Part shown: positions 20,588 to 29,410 of the stretch, piece by piece
Numbering within the stretch: the first letter of the stretch is position 1
How the letters are laid out: each line of letters starts with the position of its first letter
Assembly: GCF_009769165.1 (NCBI RefSeq)
Contig: NZ_CP043476.1
Location: forward strand, 2,797,001-2,861,000
DNA: 64,000 nucleotides
Source: Xanthomonas hyacinthi
GTDB taxonomy: Bacteria; Pseudomonadota; Gammaproteobacteria; Xanthomonadales; Xanthomonadaceae
Direction of reading: 5' to 3'
Notes under the pieces: model-generated
Told to the model about the DNA's origin: nothing
Databases searched by the model: none
What the model saw: the letters and a program-made list of their open reading frames with translations, nothing else
Program-made: the position numbers and the translations under genes

Positions 20588-20722
20588 ATGCGCGCTTGCC
20601 GCAAACCTGCATCGTTGTTCTGGCGGCAGCGCTGGCGCAGTCCGCTCAGCGCATTGGCCATGCTCGCCTGTACCTTGTTCGGCGCCTGTGCGGCACTGGC
20701 GATCGGCGCGGCGACGCCGTAA
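20588..20722 (+). CDS. Possible 44-residue membrane peptide
   Basis: A short frame starts at an ATG with GGAG 7 bases upstream (20577-20580). A basic N-terminus (RACRKPASLFWRQRWRS) leads to one hydrophobic helix (LSALAMLACTLFGACAALAIG). The positive-inside pattern suits a one-pass inner-membrane peptide. It has no recognised family and no operon partner. The rest of 20117-20995 holds only the REP copy and no other supported gene. Confidence 0.4.
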   Translation: MRACRKPASLFWRQRWRSPLSALAMLACTLFGACAALAIGAATP

Positions 20723-20995
20723 GCAGGACCCAGGCTCGGGCGATCCGGTGCGCTTGCAGGCCCGCGCGCGTTGCTGCCACCGCGCTGGCCGCCTGCGACT
20801 GGACGAGAGAAACGCTTGGCGCATCGCTGGCCTGACCCAGCGATGCGATGGCCTCCACTCTGCGTTGGATGCGATCGCCGGTATCGAGTGCACTGCCTGC
20901 GGCGTTCCGGCGCGATTTTCAGCGCGCGGCCGCGCCTGCCCTAGGGCACGGCTACATCCTATAGTCCGGCCCGGCCCGGATTGGCGACCGGCGGC

Positions 20996-22405
20996 TCAGC
21001 GCGGCAGCCGCGCGGCTAATGCGCCCAGCCGCCGCATCGCCCGTTCCAGGGTCTCGCTCCACGGCTGGCCGCAGGTCAGGCGCAGGTGGTCGGCGTAGTC
21101 GCCGCGGCTGGAATACAGGTGCCCGGGGGAGGTGCCGATGCCTGCGGCCAGCGCCGCCTCGAACAAGGCCTGGCCGCTGCCGGCGTCGGCCAGCTGCAGC
21201 CATAGCGACAGCCCGCCGGCGGGATCGCCGACCCGGGTGCCGGCCGGCCAATGCCGCACGATCGCCTCGCGCAGGCGTTGGCCGTTGTCGGCGAGGGTGC
21301 GGCGCAGCTTGCGCAGGTGCCGTTCCAGGTCGTGCTGCGCCAGGTAGTCGGCCAACGCCAGCTGCGGCAGGCTGGCGCCGCCGACGGTGGAGAAGTATTT
21401 GGCGCGGACCAGCGCGTCGGTCCACTCGCCGCCGAGCAGCCAGCCCACGCGCAGGCCCGGCGCCAGCACCTTGGAGAACGAGCCGCAGGTGATCACGTTG
21501 CCGTGGGTGTCGAAGTGGCGCAGCGGGCGCGGGCGTTGTCCGGACCAATCCAGCTCGCCGTAGATGTCGTCCTCGATCACCACGGTGCCGTGGCGTGCGC
21601 AGCTGTCGAGCAGGGCGCGCTTGGCGCTGTCGGGGGTGAGGCTGCCGAGCGGATTGTTGAAGTTGGGAATCAGCACGGCCGCGCGCGCCGGGGTGCGCTG
21701 CAGCAGCGCCTCCAGGCGCACCGCGTCGATGCCGTGGCCGGCGCGGGTGGGCACTTCCAGCACCTTCAGCCGCAGCGCCGCGACCGCCTGCAGGATGCCG
21801 TGGTAGGTCGGCGTTTCCACCAGCACCACGTCGCCGGGCGCGGTCAGCATGCGCAGCGCCAGGCTGATCGCCTCCATCGCGCCGGCGGTCACCACCACTT
21901 CGTCCGCCGCCACCGTGGTGGCGCAGTGCGCGTAGCGCAGCGCGATCTGCCGGCGCAGCGCGGCGTGGCCTTGCGGCGGCGCGTAGTCGAGCGCGACGCC
22001 GCGATGGCGGCGCAGTTGCCGCGCCAGCGCGGCCGCCAGCTGCGCACCCGGCAGCAGCGCCGGCGCCGGCGTGGCGGTGTGCAGCGGCACCAGGTCCGAG
22101 CGCGTGAGCATGTCGAGCACGCCTTGCAGCGCCGGGTTGTCGACCGCGCCCGGCGTGCGCCGCCGCGCAGGCGCGGTGGCCGCCGGCAGCGGCGCCGCGG
22201 CCGCGCGCACGAAATAGCCCGAGCGCGGCCGCGCCTGCACCCGGCCTTCGCGTTCCAGCTGCAGGCAGGCCTGCACCGCGGTGGCGGTGCTGATGCCGTG
22301 GTTCGCCGCCAGCTGCCGGATCGACGGCAGGCGCTCGCCGGCGCGCAGCGTGCCGTGCGCGATCTGCTCGCGCAGCTGCACGGCGAGCGATTCGTACAAG
22401 AGCAT
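20996..22405 (-). CDS. MocR-type regulator (GntR HTH fused to aminotransferase fold)
   Basis: A 469-residue protein: an N-terminal winged helix of the GntR type (residues 1-70, ERLPSIRQLAANHGISTATA then LEREGRVQARPRSGYFV), a proline/alanine linker, and a fold-type I PLP domain. The PLP lysine is in GSFSKVLAPGLRVGW, and NFNNPLGS and EDDIYGELD match cofactor-site segments. Such proteins usually regulate a neighbouring gene in response to PLP or an amino compound. The divergent phzF-eamA pair, 128 bases away, is the obvious target. Confidence 0.94.
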   Translation of the reverse strand: MLLYESLAVQLREQIAHGTLRAGERLPSIRQLAANHGISTATAVQACLQLEREGRVQARPRSGYFVRAAAAPLPAATAPARRRTPGAVDNPALQGVLDMLTRSDLVPLHTATPAPALLPGAQLAAALARQLRRHRGVALDYAPPQGHAALRRQIALRYAHCATTVAADEVVVTAGAMEAISLALRMLTAPGDVVLVETPTYHGILQAVAALRLKVLEVPTRAGHGIDAVRLEALLQRTPARAAVLIPNFNNPLGSLTPDSAKRALLDSCARHGTVVIEDDIYGELDWSGQRPRPLRHFDTHGNVITCGSFSKVLAPGLRVGWLLGGEWTDALVRAKYFSTVGGASLPQLALADYLAQHDLERHLRKLRRTLADNGQRLREAIVRHWPAGTRVGDPAGGLSLWLQLADAGSGQALFEAALAAGIGTSPGHLYSSRGDYADHLRLTCGQPWSETLERAMRRLGALAARLPR

Positions 22406-22533
22406 GCGGGCGCCTCATCTGTATCGGTCCATTTACAGCGTATCTGAATCTGTACTGGTCGGGTGCGGCGCTGCACACTGGTCCTGTGCCGGCCACCGCG
22501 TCGGCGTTTCCTTCATTCCTTGCGAGGCCGGCC

Positions 22534-23325
22534 ATGCCGCTTGCCGTGTTCGTCGTCGATGCCTTCACCACGGTCCGCTTCAAGGGCAATCCGGCCGCGG
22601 TGGTGCCGCTGCAGGCCTGGCTGCCGGAGCCGCTGATGCAGGCCATCGCCAGCGAGAACAACCTGTCGGAGACCGCGTTCTTCGTACGCGACGCCGATGG
22701 CGTGTTCGCGATCCGCTGGTTCTCGCCGCTGAAGGAGGTCGGCTTCTGCGGCCACGCGACGCTGGCCAGCGCGTTCGTGATCGCCAGCCAACAGCTGGCG
22801 CCGTTCCCGCTGCGCTTGCGCGCGGCCGCGGTCGGCGAACTCGGTGTGGAGCGGCTCGCCGACGGCAGCTTCGAGATGCGCTTTCCGAATCAGGCGCCGG
22901 CCTTGTTGGCGTCGGTGCCGCCGGCCTTGCATGACGCCTTGTCGATCGCGCCGCAGGCGGTGTATGCCAACCAGCAGGCGTATATCGCGGTGTACGCGAA
23001 CGAACGCCAGGTGCGCGCGGTGGTGCCGGATCTGGCGCGGATGCTGGCGTTGGCGCCGCGCGATGTCGCGGTCACCGCGCCCGGCAGCGGCCACGATTTC
23101 GTGTCGCGCTATTTCTGGCCGGCCAATGGCGGTGCGGAGGATCCGGTAACCGGCTCCATCCACGCCGCGCTGGCGCCGTTGTGGGCGCAGGCGCTGGGCA
23201 AGGCGCAGCTGACTGCGTTGCAGGCCTCGGCGCGCGGCGGCGAGCTTGGGTGCCGGGTCGAGGCGCAGCACGTCTATGTCCGCGGCAGCGCAGTGCAGTA
23301 CTTGCACGGGACGATCGCCTTGTGA
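22534..23325 (+). CDS. PhzF-family isomerase/epimerase-like protein
   Basis: A 263-residue protein of the diaminopimelate-epimerase-like PhzF fold. Typical features are VVDAFT near the start, FKGNPAAVVPL, the catalytic Glu46 in NNLSETAFFV, RWFSPLKEVGFCGHATLA, and the late AEDPVTGSIH anion-binding loop. The ATG at 22534 follows a GAGG. Its last codons overlap the start of the EamA gene (GTGA), so the two are co-translated. The role outside phenazine producers is usually unknown. Confidence 0.93.
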   Translation: MPLAVFVVDAFTTVRFKGNPAAVVPLQAWLPEPLMQAIASENNLSETAFFVRDADGVFAIRWFSPLKEVGFCGHATLASAFVIASQQLAPFPLRLRAAAVGELGVERLADGSFEMRFPNQAPALLASVPPALHDALSIAPQAVYANQQAYIAVYANERQVRAVVPDLARMLALAPRDVAVTAPGSGHDFVSRYFWPANGGAEDPVTGSIHAALAPLWAQALGKAQLTALQASARGGELGCRVEAQHVYVRGSAVQYLHGTIAL

Positions 23326-24257
23326 GCGCGGCCGTCGCCGTTCCCGTCGGCGCCGCGCGGCGCGCGCTGTGGCAGTTGTTGCTGGCCGAGGTGCTGATCG
23401 GCTCGGTCGGCGTGTTCGTGCACGAGAGCGGCCAGGACCCGGTGACCGCGGTGTTCTACCGCTGCCTGTTCGGCGCATTGTTCCTCACCGTGTGCGGGCT
23501 GCTCGGCGGTCAGCTACGCGGGCTGTGGCGCGAGCGCCGGTTGCTGCGCGACGCTGCGATCAGCGGCGTGCTGCTGGTGTTGAACTGGGTGGCGCTGTTC
23601 GCCGGCATGGCGCGCTCCTCGATCGGCGTGGCGACGATGGTCTACCACGTGTTTCCGTTCGTGATGCTGATCCTGGCGGCATTGCTGCAAGGCGAGCGCA
23701 CGCGCCGCAGCGACCTGGGCTGGACGCTGCTGGCCTTCGTCGGTGTGGCCTGCTCGGCGGATCCGGCGCGGCTCTGGCATACGGCCGATCGCGGCTATCT
23801 GCTCGGCATCGCGCTGACCTTGCTGGCTGCAGTGCTCTGCGGCGCGTCGCTGCTGATGTCGCGGCGCATCAGCCGCGAGCGGCCGCTGGCGGTGGTGACG
23901 GTGCAGTGCTGGGTGGGGACCTTACTGCTGGTTGGATTTTCCAGCGGCAGCGCACTGCATCCGGGCATGCACTGGCTGTGGCTGGCCGGGCTGGGGGTGA
24001 TCCACAGCGGCATCGTCTACGTGCTGTTCTATTCTTCCTACCGGTATCTGCAGGTGGCGACGATCGCGATCCTGGCGTTCGTGTATCCGCTGGTCACGCT
24101 GCTGCTGGACTACCTGCTGTATGGCCATCGGCTGGTGCCGGTGCAATGGCTGGGCCTGGCGTTGATCGTGCTCGGCACGCTGGCGGTGAACCTGAAATGG
24201 CGCTGGCCGCGGCGCGCGCCGGGCGCTGCGGCCGGGAGCGCGCCGGGCGCTAGGTAG
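23322..24257 (+). CDS. EamA/DMT-superfamily transporter
   Basis: A 311-residue inner-membrane protein with about ten hydrophobic helices and two EamA repeats. The first repeat includes FYRCLFGALF and GVLLVLNWVALFAGMARSS; the second includes GVIHSGIVYVLFYSSYRYL and VYPLVTLLLDYLLYG. It starts at a GTG that overlaps the phzF stop by four bases. Probably a metabolite exporter controlled with phzF by the divergent MocR regulator. Confidence 0.92.
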   Translation: MSAAVAVPVGAARRALWQLLLAEVLIGSVGVFVHESGQDPVTAVFYRCLFGALFLTVCGLLGGQLRGLWRERRLLRDAAISGVLLVLNWVALFAGMARSSIGVATMVYHVFPFVMLILAALLQGERTRRSDLGWTLLAFVGVACSADPARLWHTADRGYLLGIALTLLAAVLCGASLLMSRRISRERPLAVVTVQCWVGTLLLVGFSSGSALHPGMHWLWLAGLGVIHSGIVYVLFYSSYRYLQVATIAILAFVYPLVTLLLDYLLYGHRLVPVQWLGLALIVLGTLAVNLKWRWPRRAPGAAAGSAPGAR

Positions 24258-24259
24258 CA

Positions 24260-24290
24260 CACGCCGCCGTGCGCGAAGCGCGGCGGCGTG
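24260..24290. terminator. Bidirectional GC-rich hairpin
   Basis: CACGCCGCCG (24260-24269) pairs with CGGCGGCGTG (24281-24290) around an 11-base loop, between the convergent EamA gene and the small hypothetical gene. There is no T-tract, so intrinsic termination is uncertain. Confidence 0.55.
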
Positions 24291-24295
24291 GCGGT

Positions 24296-24634
24296 TCAAC
24301 GCACGTTGCGCAGTTCCCAGCCGCTGCCGGCGAGCAGGCGCATGCGCTGCCTGAGGATGTCGCCGGGAATGCTGGTGGTGGCGACCAGGTCGATGCGCAG
24401 ATCGTCCTGCCTGCCGCTGACCGCGGCTGCCGGATCGACGATGCTCAGCGACGGATCCACCTCGTCCGGCTCCGGCTGCAGCGCCCGCCAGCGCTCGAAC
24501 CAGGCGGGGCTGCTCAAGGCCTGCTGCAGCTGCTCGGCGAAGGCGTCGGCGCCGTTGGCGCTGAAGCTGAGCGTGGGTTCGCTGCCGCGTGCGCGGGCGG
24601 GGTCGGGCAGGCTGATCGAATAGGTCACGGCCAT
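24296..24634 (-). CDS. Hypothetical protein, 112 residues
   Basis: I do not recognise a named family. The protein is soluble and acidic, beginning MAVTYSISLPDPARARG, with a Trp-rich centre (AWFERWRALQPEPDEVD) and a C-terminal DDLRIDLVATTSIPGDIL segment ending RLLAGSGWELRNVR. Codon use has the strong GC-third-position bias of real genes here, and the ATG at 24634 starts the only long frame. It is convergent with the EamA gene across a hairpin. Confidence 0.7.
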   Translation of the reverse strand: MAVTYSISLPDPARARGSEPTLSFSANGADAFAEQLQQALSSPAWFERWRALQPEPDEVDPSLSIVDPAAAVSGRQDDLRIDLVATTSIPGDILRQRMRLLAGSGWELRNVR

Positions 24635-24709
24635 GGCGGTTCCTCTGTGGAGCGGTGCGGCGCAGCCTAGCAGGCGGCGTCGTGAGTGGGCTGTCTACAC
24701 CGCGATCCC

Positions 24710-24778
24710 TGTAGGAGCGGCTTCAGCCGCGACCGGGTTTTCCCGGTAACGCATGTCGCGGCTGAAGCCGCTCCTACA
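24710..24778. repeat. REP-like palindrome, copy 3
   Basis: Perfect arms with TGTAGGAGCGGCTTCAGCCG (from 24710) and its complement (to 24778) surround a CGGGTTTTCCCGG centre that itself forms a small hairpin. It lies between two minus-strand genes. Confidence 0.9.
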
Positions 24779-24809
24779 AGAGGTGGAGGGTGCCTGCGAT
24801 CCGCAACGT

Positions 24810-25751
24810 CTAGGCGAACGTATGCGGCACATCGGCGAAGCCCAAAGTGAGTGCGCCCTTGCCGACGTTGACCATGCCGGTCAGGCTCATCACGCTTTCC
24901 AGCACTTCCACTGCGTGCGCTTCGCAGACCTGGCGCAACGCGGTGTAGCCGGGCAGGGCGCGCAGTTCGCTCAGCTCGCCGCCGTAGCTCAGGCACAGGA
25001 TCGGTGTCATCAGTCCGGCGGCCACGCGCTTGCCGACGAACTCGAACAGTTTCTGCACCGCGGCGTCGAAGCCCTTGATCTTGGCCACCGGCGCGGTTTC
25101 GCCGCGATAGCCGTGCAGCACCGGCTTGATGTCCAGCGCGGTGCCGAGCGCGGCGCTGAGCAGGCCGACGCTGCGGTCGCCCTTGCTGCGCGCGCGGGCA
25201 CGCATGTAGTACAGGTCGCGGGTGATCATGTAGCCGTGCACGTTGCCGGCCAGTGCCTCCAGCCGTTCGCGGATCGCCTGCACGCTGGCCCCGGCCGCGC
25301 GCAGCCGCACCGCCTCCACTGCGGTCACCGCCTGCGCGGCGAACAGGTTCTGGGTGTCGATCACCCGCAGCGCGAACGGCGAGGCGTGCCCGGCGGCCTG
25401 CCGGATCGGCTTGTAGTCGTTGAGGATGGCGAAGCTGGCCTGCAGCGCATGCTGGTGGATCGGGCTGCGGGTCTTGGTGATGGTCATGCAGAACACGTGG
25501 TCGTAGTCGATCACCAGCCGGCTCAGGAACAGTTCGCGGATCTGCGCCACGCTGAACGGAATGGTCTCCGCTTCGGCGCCGTGCGCGGCCACGTGCGCGT
25601 GCAGGAAGCTGAGCGTGGCTTCCTCGTCGCGGTGGTCGGCCAGCAGCGCCTCGCCGATGCGCACGCTGATCGGCAGCAACACGATGTTGTTGCCTGCGAT
25701 GTAGTCCTGCGGCAAGTCGCACGCAGAATCCACCACGATCCCGATACGCAT
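24810..25751 (-). CDS. DegV-family fatty-acid-binding protein
   Basis: A 313-residue cytoplasmic DegV protein. Members bind fatty acids and can serve as FakB-like carriers for a fatty-acid kinase, though no kinase gene is in view. Motifs are IVVDSACDLP at the N-terminus, the DTQNLFAAQA helix start, and GLLSAALGTALDIKPVL with the nucleotide/lipid-proximal GALTLGFADVPH near the end. The ATG at 25751 has a strong GGAGGGGG upstream, so the longer in-frame start is rejected. Confidence 0.9.
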   Translation of the reverse strand: MRIGIVVDSACDLPQDYIAGNNIVLLPISVRIGEALLADHRDEEATLSFLHAHVAAHGAEAETIPFSVAQIRELFLSRLVIDYDHVFCMTITKTRSPIHQHALQASFAILNDYKPIRQAAGHASPFALRVIDTQNLFAAQAVTAVEAVRLRAAGASVQAIRERLEALAGNVHGYMITRDLYYMRARARSKGDRSVGLLSAALGTALDIKPVLHGYRGETAPVAKIKGFDAAVQKLFEFVGKRVAAGLMTPILCLSYGGELSELRALPGYTALRQVCEAHAVEVLESVMSLTGMVNVGKGALTLGFADVPHTFA

Positions 25752-25825
25752 CTGGCCCCCTCCGGCGTTGCGCTTCGTCAATGCCGGCTAGGTTAGCGCA
25801 GACGCCCGGGAACGTCGCGGCTGGC

Positions 25826-26455
25826 TCAGCCGCCGCGCTGCACGGCGACCGGCAGCGCCGCCAGCCGCGCCATCTCGCCGCGCTGCAGCAGGTGCGGATC
25901 GGCCAGCACCGCCTGCATCAGCGGGTGCGCGTCGTTGCCCCACAGCAAGGCCTCGCCGATCTGCAGCGTGGGTACGCCGAACACGCCTGCGGCGATGGCC
26001 TGTTCGGTATTGCCGCGCAGCTGCGCCTTGACCTGCGGATCGCTGACGGCGGCGGCCGCATCGTCGATGCCCAAAGCCTGCGCCAGCGGTGCCAGTGACG
26101 CCGCGTCGTCGCCGGCATGGCCATCGCGCCATAACCAGTCGAAGATCGCGTCGATCGCCTGCGGCGTGGTGCCGGCGGCGATGCACAACCGCAGCGCCGC
26201 CAGCGGATTGAACGGATGCGCCGGCGGAAAGCGCAGCGGTACGCCCTCGTGCTGCGCCTGCCATTGCACGAATTGATAGGTGAAGCTGCGTTTGTGCGGG
26301 ATTTCCGCCGGTCCGCGGGTGTGCAAGTGCTGCAACACCGCGCCGAATACGATCGGCACCGGTTCGATCCGCGCGAACTCGGGCAGCGCCTTGAGCTTTT
26401 GCCAGTGCAGATAGGAAAACGGCGAGACGAAATCGAAATACCAGCGCAAGCGCAT
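25826..26455 (-). CDS. DsbA-family 2-hydroxychromene-2-carboxylate isomerase-like protein
   Basis: A 209-residue kappa-class GST/DsbA-fold protein. FDFVSPFSYLHW has the Ser in place of the thioredoxin-type cysteine that marks HCCA isomerases. Later GVFGVPTLQIGEALLWGND is the conserved cis-Pro/substrate segment. In naphthalene degraders this enzyme uses glutathione; no aromatic-degradation genes are nearby, so the physiological substrate is open. The ATG at 26455 is the natural family start. Confidence 0.9.
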   Translation of the reverse strand: MRLRWYFDFVSPFSYLHWQKLKALPEFARIEPVPIVFGAVLQHLHTRGPAEIPHKRSFTYQFVQWQAQHEGVPLRFPPAHPFNPLAALRLCIAAGTTPQAIDAIFDWLWRDGHAGDDAASLAPLAQALGIDDAAAAVSDPQVKAQLRGNTEQAIAAGVFGVPTLQIGEALLWGNDAHPLMQAVLADPHLLQRGEMARLAALPVAVQRGG

Positions 26456-26781
26456 GAGCGGACTCCGTTCGGACATGCGCCAGCTTACTCGCCTGTCGCT
26501 ATGCATGCGGCGCAGCGTGCTGCACTGCGGCGCATGGCGCGATCTTGCGCGTAGCGCGACCGGCATGCTGGACGCTGCGGTAGACAATGCCTCGCCGCCC
26601 ATCTCGATGGCCTGTGGGAACTGCGAACGCGCGCACGCTGCAGGGATCGATCGCACGCCGCTATTGCCCCAGCGCATGCCGGTACGCCTTCTTTGCATAG
26701 CTCGCGCGACGAGGGTCTTGCTAGCGTCCGCCGCGGCAGCACGTGCGCTGCCGTGCTTGCCGACTTCCAGGGAGAACCGTA
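26456..26781. other. Intergenic region before the GH12 gene
   Basis: 326 bases without a supported gene. It ends with GGGAGAA and an ATG at 26782 that is out of frame with the GH12 coding region. I could not identify a clear promoter or a plant-inducible-promoter box. Confidence 0.4.
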
Positions 26782-26843
26782 ATGCATGACGTCCAAACCG
26801 CTCCGATCGCCGAACCGCGCAGCTGCGCGCCGCCGCGCATCGG

Positions 26844-27602
26844 GTGCCGTTGCGCAGGCGCCTGCTGCAGGCGTTGTTCGCCGTGTCGTGCCTGGCCGCC
26901 GCGCCGATGGCGCTGGCCGGGCCTTACAAGATCTTCGGCAACCACTATGCGTGGGTCAATAATTTCAACGATCCCAACAACGTCATCCAGGGCACATTCG
27001 GCAACGGCAGTACGCCGGAGCTGACGGTGACCTTCAATTTCGCCAATTCCAGTCTGTACGGGTATCCGGCGATCGTGCGCGGCTGGCACTACGACTGGAA
27101 CCCGACCAGCGATACCTTGTTCCCGCGCCAGGTGTCGTCGCTGAGCACGATCCCGGTCAAGTTCACCTACAGCGCCGGCGGCAGCAACCTGGGCGGCGAT
27201 TTCGCCTACGACCTGTTCTTCCGCCGCGATACCAGCAAGGGCGTGCCGCAGCTGGAAGTGATGATCTGGGGCGGACACAATTCCGGGCCGATCGGCACGC
27301 TCAGCGCCAGCAACGTGATCACTGCCGGCGGCTATACCTTCGATCTGTGGGAAGGCAACAACAGCGCCGCCGGTTACTACGTCTACACGTTCATTCCGCA
27401 CGGCACCGCCGGCCAGGCCAACCTGCCCACCAGCGGCAACCTCAACGTCGACGTCAAGCCGTTCCTGAACTGGCTGCAGGCCAACCGCAGCAAGGACGGC
27501 CGCTACAGCAACGCGCTGTACCTGCATGTGGTCGAGGCCGGCTTCGAGGTGGTGCGCGGCAACGGCTGGGCCAAGGTCGGCGCGACCATCGACGCGCATT
27601 GA
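26844..27602 (+). CDS. Secreted GH12 endoglucanase/xyloglucanase
   Basis: About 252 residues with a Sec signal peptide (LLQALFAVSCLAAAPMALAG) and one GH12 jelly-roll domain. The catalytic nucleophile is expected at Glu138 in PQLEVMIWGGHN and the acid/base at Glu235 in VVEAGFEVVRGNGW. Both motifs are intact. Its likely role is cleavage of beta-1,4-glucan or xyloglucan in plant cell walls. The in-frame start is a GTG with no ribosome site; a good site and ATG (26782) lie upstream in another frame, so either the start is weak or the first 20 codons carry a frameshift. Confidence 0.85.
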   Translation: MPLRRRLLQALFAVSCLAAAPMALAGPYKIFGNHYAWVNNFNDPNNVIQGTFGNGSTPELTVTFNFANSSLYGYPAIVRGWHYDWNPTSDTLFPRQVSSLSTIPVKFTYSAGGSNLGGDFAYDLFFRRDTSKGVPQLEVMIWGGHNSGPIGTLSASNVITAGGYTFDLWEGNNSAAGYYVYTFIPHGTAGQANLPTSGNLNVDVKPFLNWLQANRSKDGRYSNALYLHVVEAGFEVVRGNGWAKVGATIDAH

Positions 27603-27787
27603 GCGAGCAATGTCCGCGGTGACCCCATGGTGTGTAGCGCATGTTGGCTGGACATGCATGTGCAGCCTGCCCGGCGGCATATGGGCCATGGCGTCGCCAA
27701 GCGGCCTATATCGCGATCAGCTGCGCGTTGCAGAAGTAGGCTGTCGTGGCTGCGCGCATCGGCGCGTGACGCGACGTGAATGGACGG

Positions 27788-28057
27788 TCAGCGAATGGCA
27801 GCAAGGCGACGCCTTCCGCGAACCATGGCGACAACTGAGAGCACGGTGCCTCCGGCCAACAGCGCCCAGAATGCACCGCCATAGAGCAACGGCATGCGGC
27901 ACCTCAGGGTCGCCATATTGGCCGTGCCAGGAGCCGTGCAGAAGGAGAACGATAGCGTGTAGGAAGCGGCCGCCTGAAGATATGCGCAGCCGGCGAGCAG
28001 GAAACAAGCAATAGCCGTGAGAGAAAGTATCAGGCTGATCCTGCGCGAACTGTCCAT
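27788..28057 (-). CDS. Small two-helix membrane protein
   Basis: An 89-residue protein. Its ATG is preceded by AAGGAG at 5-base spacing. Helix 1 (LILSLTAIACFLLAGCAYLQ) contains an LAGC lipobox-like motif, and helix 2 is YGGAFWALLAGGTVLSVVAMV near the basic C-terminus (RGRRRLAAIR). Function unknown. It could be a lipoprotein or a two-pass inner-membrane protein. Confidence 0.6.
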   Translation of the reverse strand: MDSSRRISLILSLTAIACFLLAGCAYLQAAASYTLSFSFCTAPGTANMATLRCRMPLLYGGAFWALLAGGTVLSVVAMVRGRRRLAAIR

Positions 28058-28246
28058 GTCGTCTCCTTGCGGATGCGTTGCGCTGTGCCGCGAGCCGGTG
28101 CTGGCCTGGCAATTGCTAGGTGAAGTATGTGGGATGGTATTTTGGGCTGATGCAGTGGTTGCTGTCGACCGGCGGATCGGCCACGCCAAACATCTGACCA
28201 TTCCGATGCTGCAGCGGGAGGTCAGAACCCCATTGGGATCTTACGG

Positions 28247-28501
28247 TCAGGGACAGTAATACCGGATTGTAAAGACCTCACGCCCCGCAGCGTCCTGCTG
28301 GCTATACTGCCCGCGCCGAACGGGCTCACTTGCACATTGCTTTGACGCCGCTTCGTCGCACCCGCGGTCGCCGGAAAATTCAGAAGAGCAACTCTCCACG
28401 AAGCCCGTCCCGGGCGGGTAAACAGGCAGTGGATCAAACATTGCGCAGCCGGTGGTAAATGCTGAGCAAAGCAAGAGGATAGCTAGCGCTTTCAGCTTCA
28501 T
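28247..28501 (-). CDS. Small hypothetical lipoprotein
   Basis: An 84-residue frame with an N-terminal signal (KLKALAILLLCSAFTTGC) ending in a TTGC lipobox, then a Cys-rich mature part (ESCSSEF, GCDEAASKQC, IRYYCP) suggesting disulfides. No family recognised. It stands alone on the minus strand at the left edge of the low-GC island. Confidence 0.6.
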   Translation of the reverse strand: MKLKALAILLLCSAFTTGCAMFDPLPVYPPGTGFVESCSSEFSGDRGCDEAASKQCASEPVRRGQYSQQDAAGREVFTIRYYCP

Positions 28502-28942
28502 AAGCCTCGACCCCGATTGATGAAATGGAGTGCGCGTGGCGGAAGATTTCCGGCATAGGTGGACTCAGAGTCCAAGACGAAGTGTAACAGGAGCGCCATG
28601 AAGCATCGCGTCGTGCTGGGCCAATTAGAGCGCCAAGGCTCCAGCATCTAGGGTTCGAACGAGCCCGTTGAACATGGGGTCAATCGCCAAACTGTGACGA
28701 AGTCCTCTTGTCGGACCAGCGACGCAGCGCTAAAAAAGAAGCACATAAATCTTTACCGTGATTGTCTGCTGAATATGTTCACTTCCAGCTTGAACTACTT
28801 TCAGCTGAACTAAATGGTTGGCGCAGTGCTGATGCGGAATCTCTTGCTCTAGCCAATCGGCTTCCTGCTGATGATGAGCGCGGTAAATGTGGTGTAGCTC
28901 GGGTTCATGCCACCATTCTAGGGACAGAAAGGAGAATTAGAC
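28502..28942. other. Left margin of the accessory island
   Basis: 441 bases with no supported gene. GC drops visibly across this stretch. It probably carries the promoter of the downstream operon, since AAAGGAGAA sits at 28928-28936 directly before the next gene. A GGGTTCGAAC string at 28651-28660 resembles a tRNA T-arm but no tRNA folds around it. Confidence 0.4.
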
Positions 28943-29410
28943 ATGTCAAACGTTTCGATTTCCAGGCGGAAAATGCTTGTTGGAGCAGCCTCGGTGATGC
29001 CGGCGGTAATGCTTGGTGCCGGCACCAGCGCGCTGGCCAGCGAAACACCGGGGCCTTCCTATCAGGCCGACGTCGCACGAAAGATCCCGGGAACCTCACA
29101 AACACTCGGCGGTGTCAGTATCCGGATCGAGTCTCTGGACCCGGCAATAGGCATTGAGCACAGTGCAGATTTCGTCAATATTCCCTATAACCAGGTCATA
29201 AATATTCAGAACAGCACGAAGATTCCGTCGTCCCAATTCATTGCGCTGGATGTCGAGAAGCCGAGTGCGCTGCCGCAGGATTGGTCGTTCAAGATAAGCA
29301 TCTACGACGATCTTGGTGGGGACATAGGGAGTATTACGACCGGCGCTGGCGGTATCGCAACTTTTGAGGATCAAAAGCTGCGCTTCCGGATCGGCACTGA
29401 TGCCATCTAA
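28943..29410 (+). CDS. Tat-signal small secreted protein, first gene of the island operon
   Basis: A 155-residue protein starting MSNVSISRRKMLVGAASV: a twin-arginine motif (SRRKMLV) and a hydrophobic stretch ending SALASE, so probably exported folded by Tat. The mature part (about 120 residues) has alternating hydrophobic beta-strand character (VSIRIESLDPAIGIEH, FKISIYDDLGGDIGSI) and no known domain that I can name. AAAGGAGAA precedes the ATG. Its place at the head of an operon with putative modification enzymes makes it a possible substrate or accessory protein. Confidence 0.75.
   Translation: MSNVSISRRKMLVGAASVMPAVMLGAGTSALASETPGPSYQADVARKIPGTSQTLGGVSIRIESLDPAIGIEHSADFVNIPYNQVINIQNSTKIPSSQFIALDVEKPSALPQDWSFKISIYDDLGGDIGSITTGAGGIATFEDQKLRFRIGTDAI

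Noticed and set aside
24753..25796. A 347-codon plus-strand frame opposite the DegV gene
   Set aside because: His/Arg/Gly-rich antisense of a recognised gene; no motif.
28640..28670. GGGTTCGAAC string suggesting a tRNA T-arm or attachment site at the island edge
   Set aside because: No acceptor, D or anticodon stems can be paired around it, and no matching direct repeat was seen at the right end of the island.
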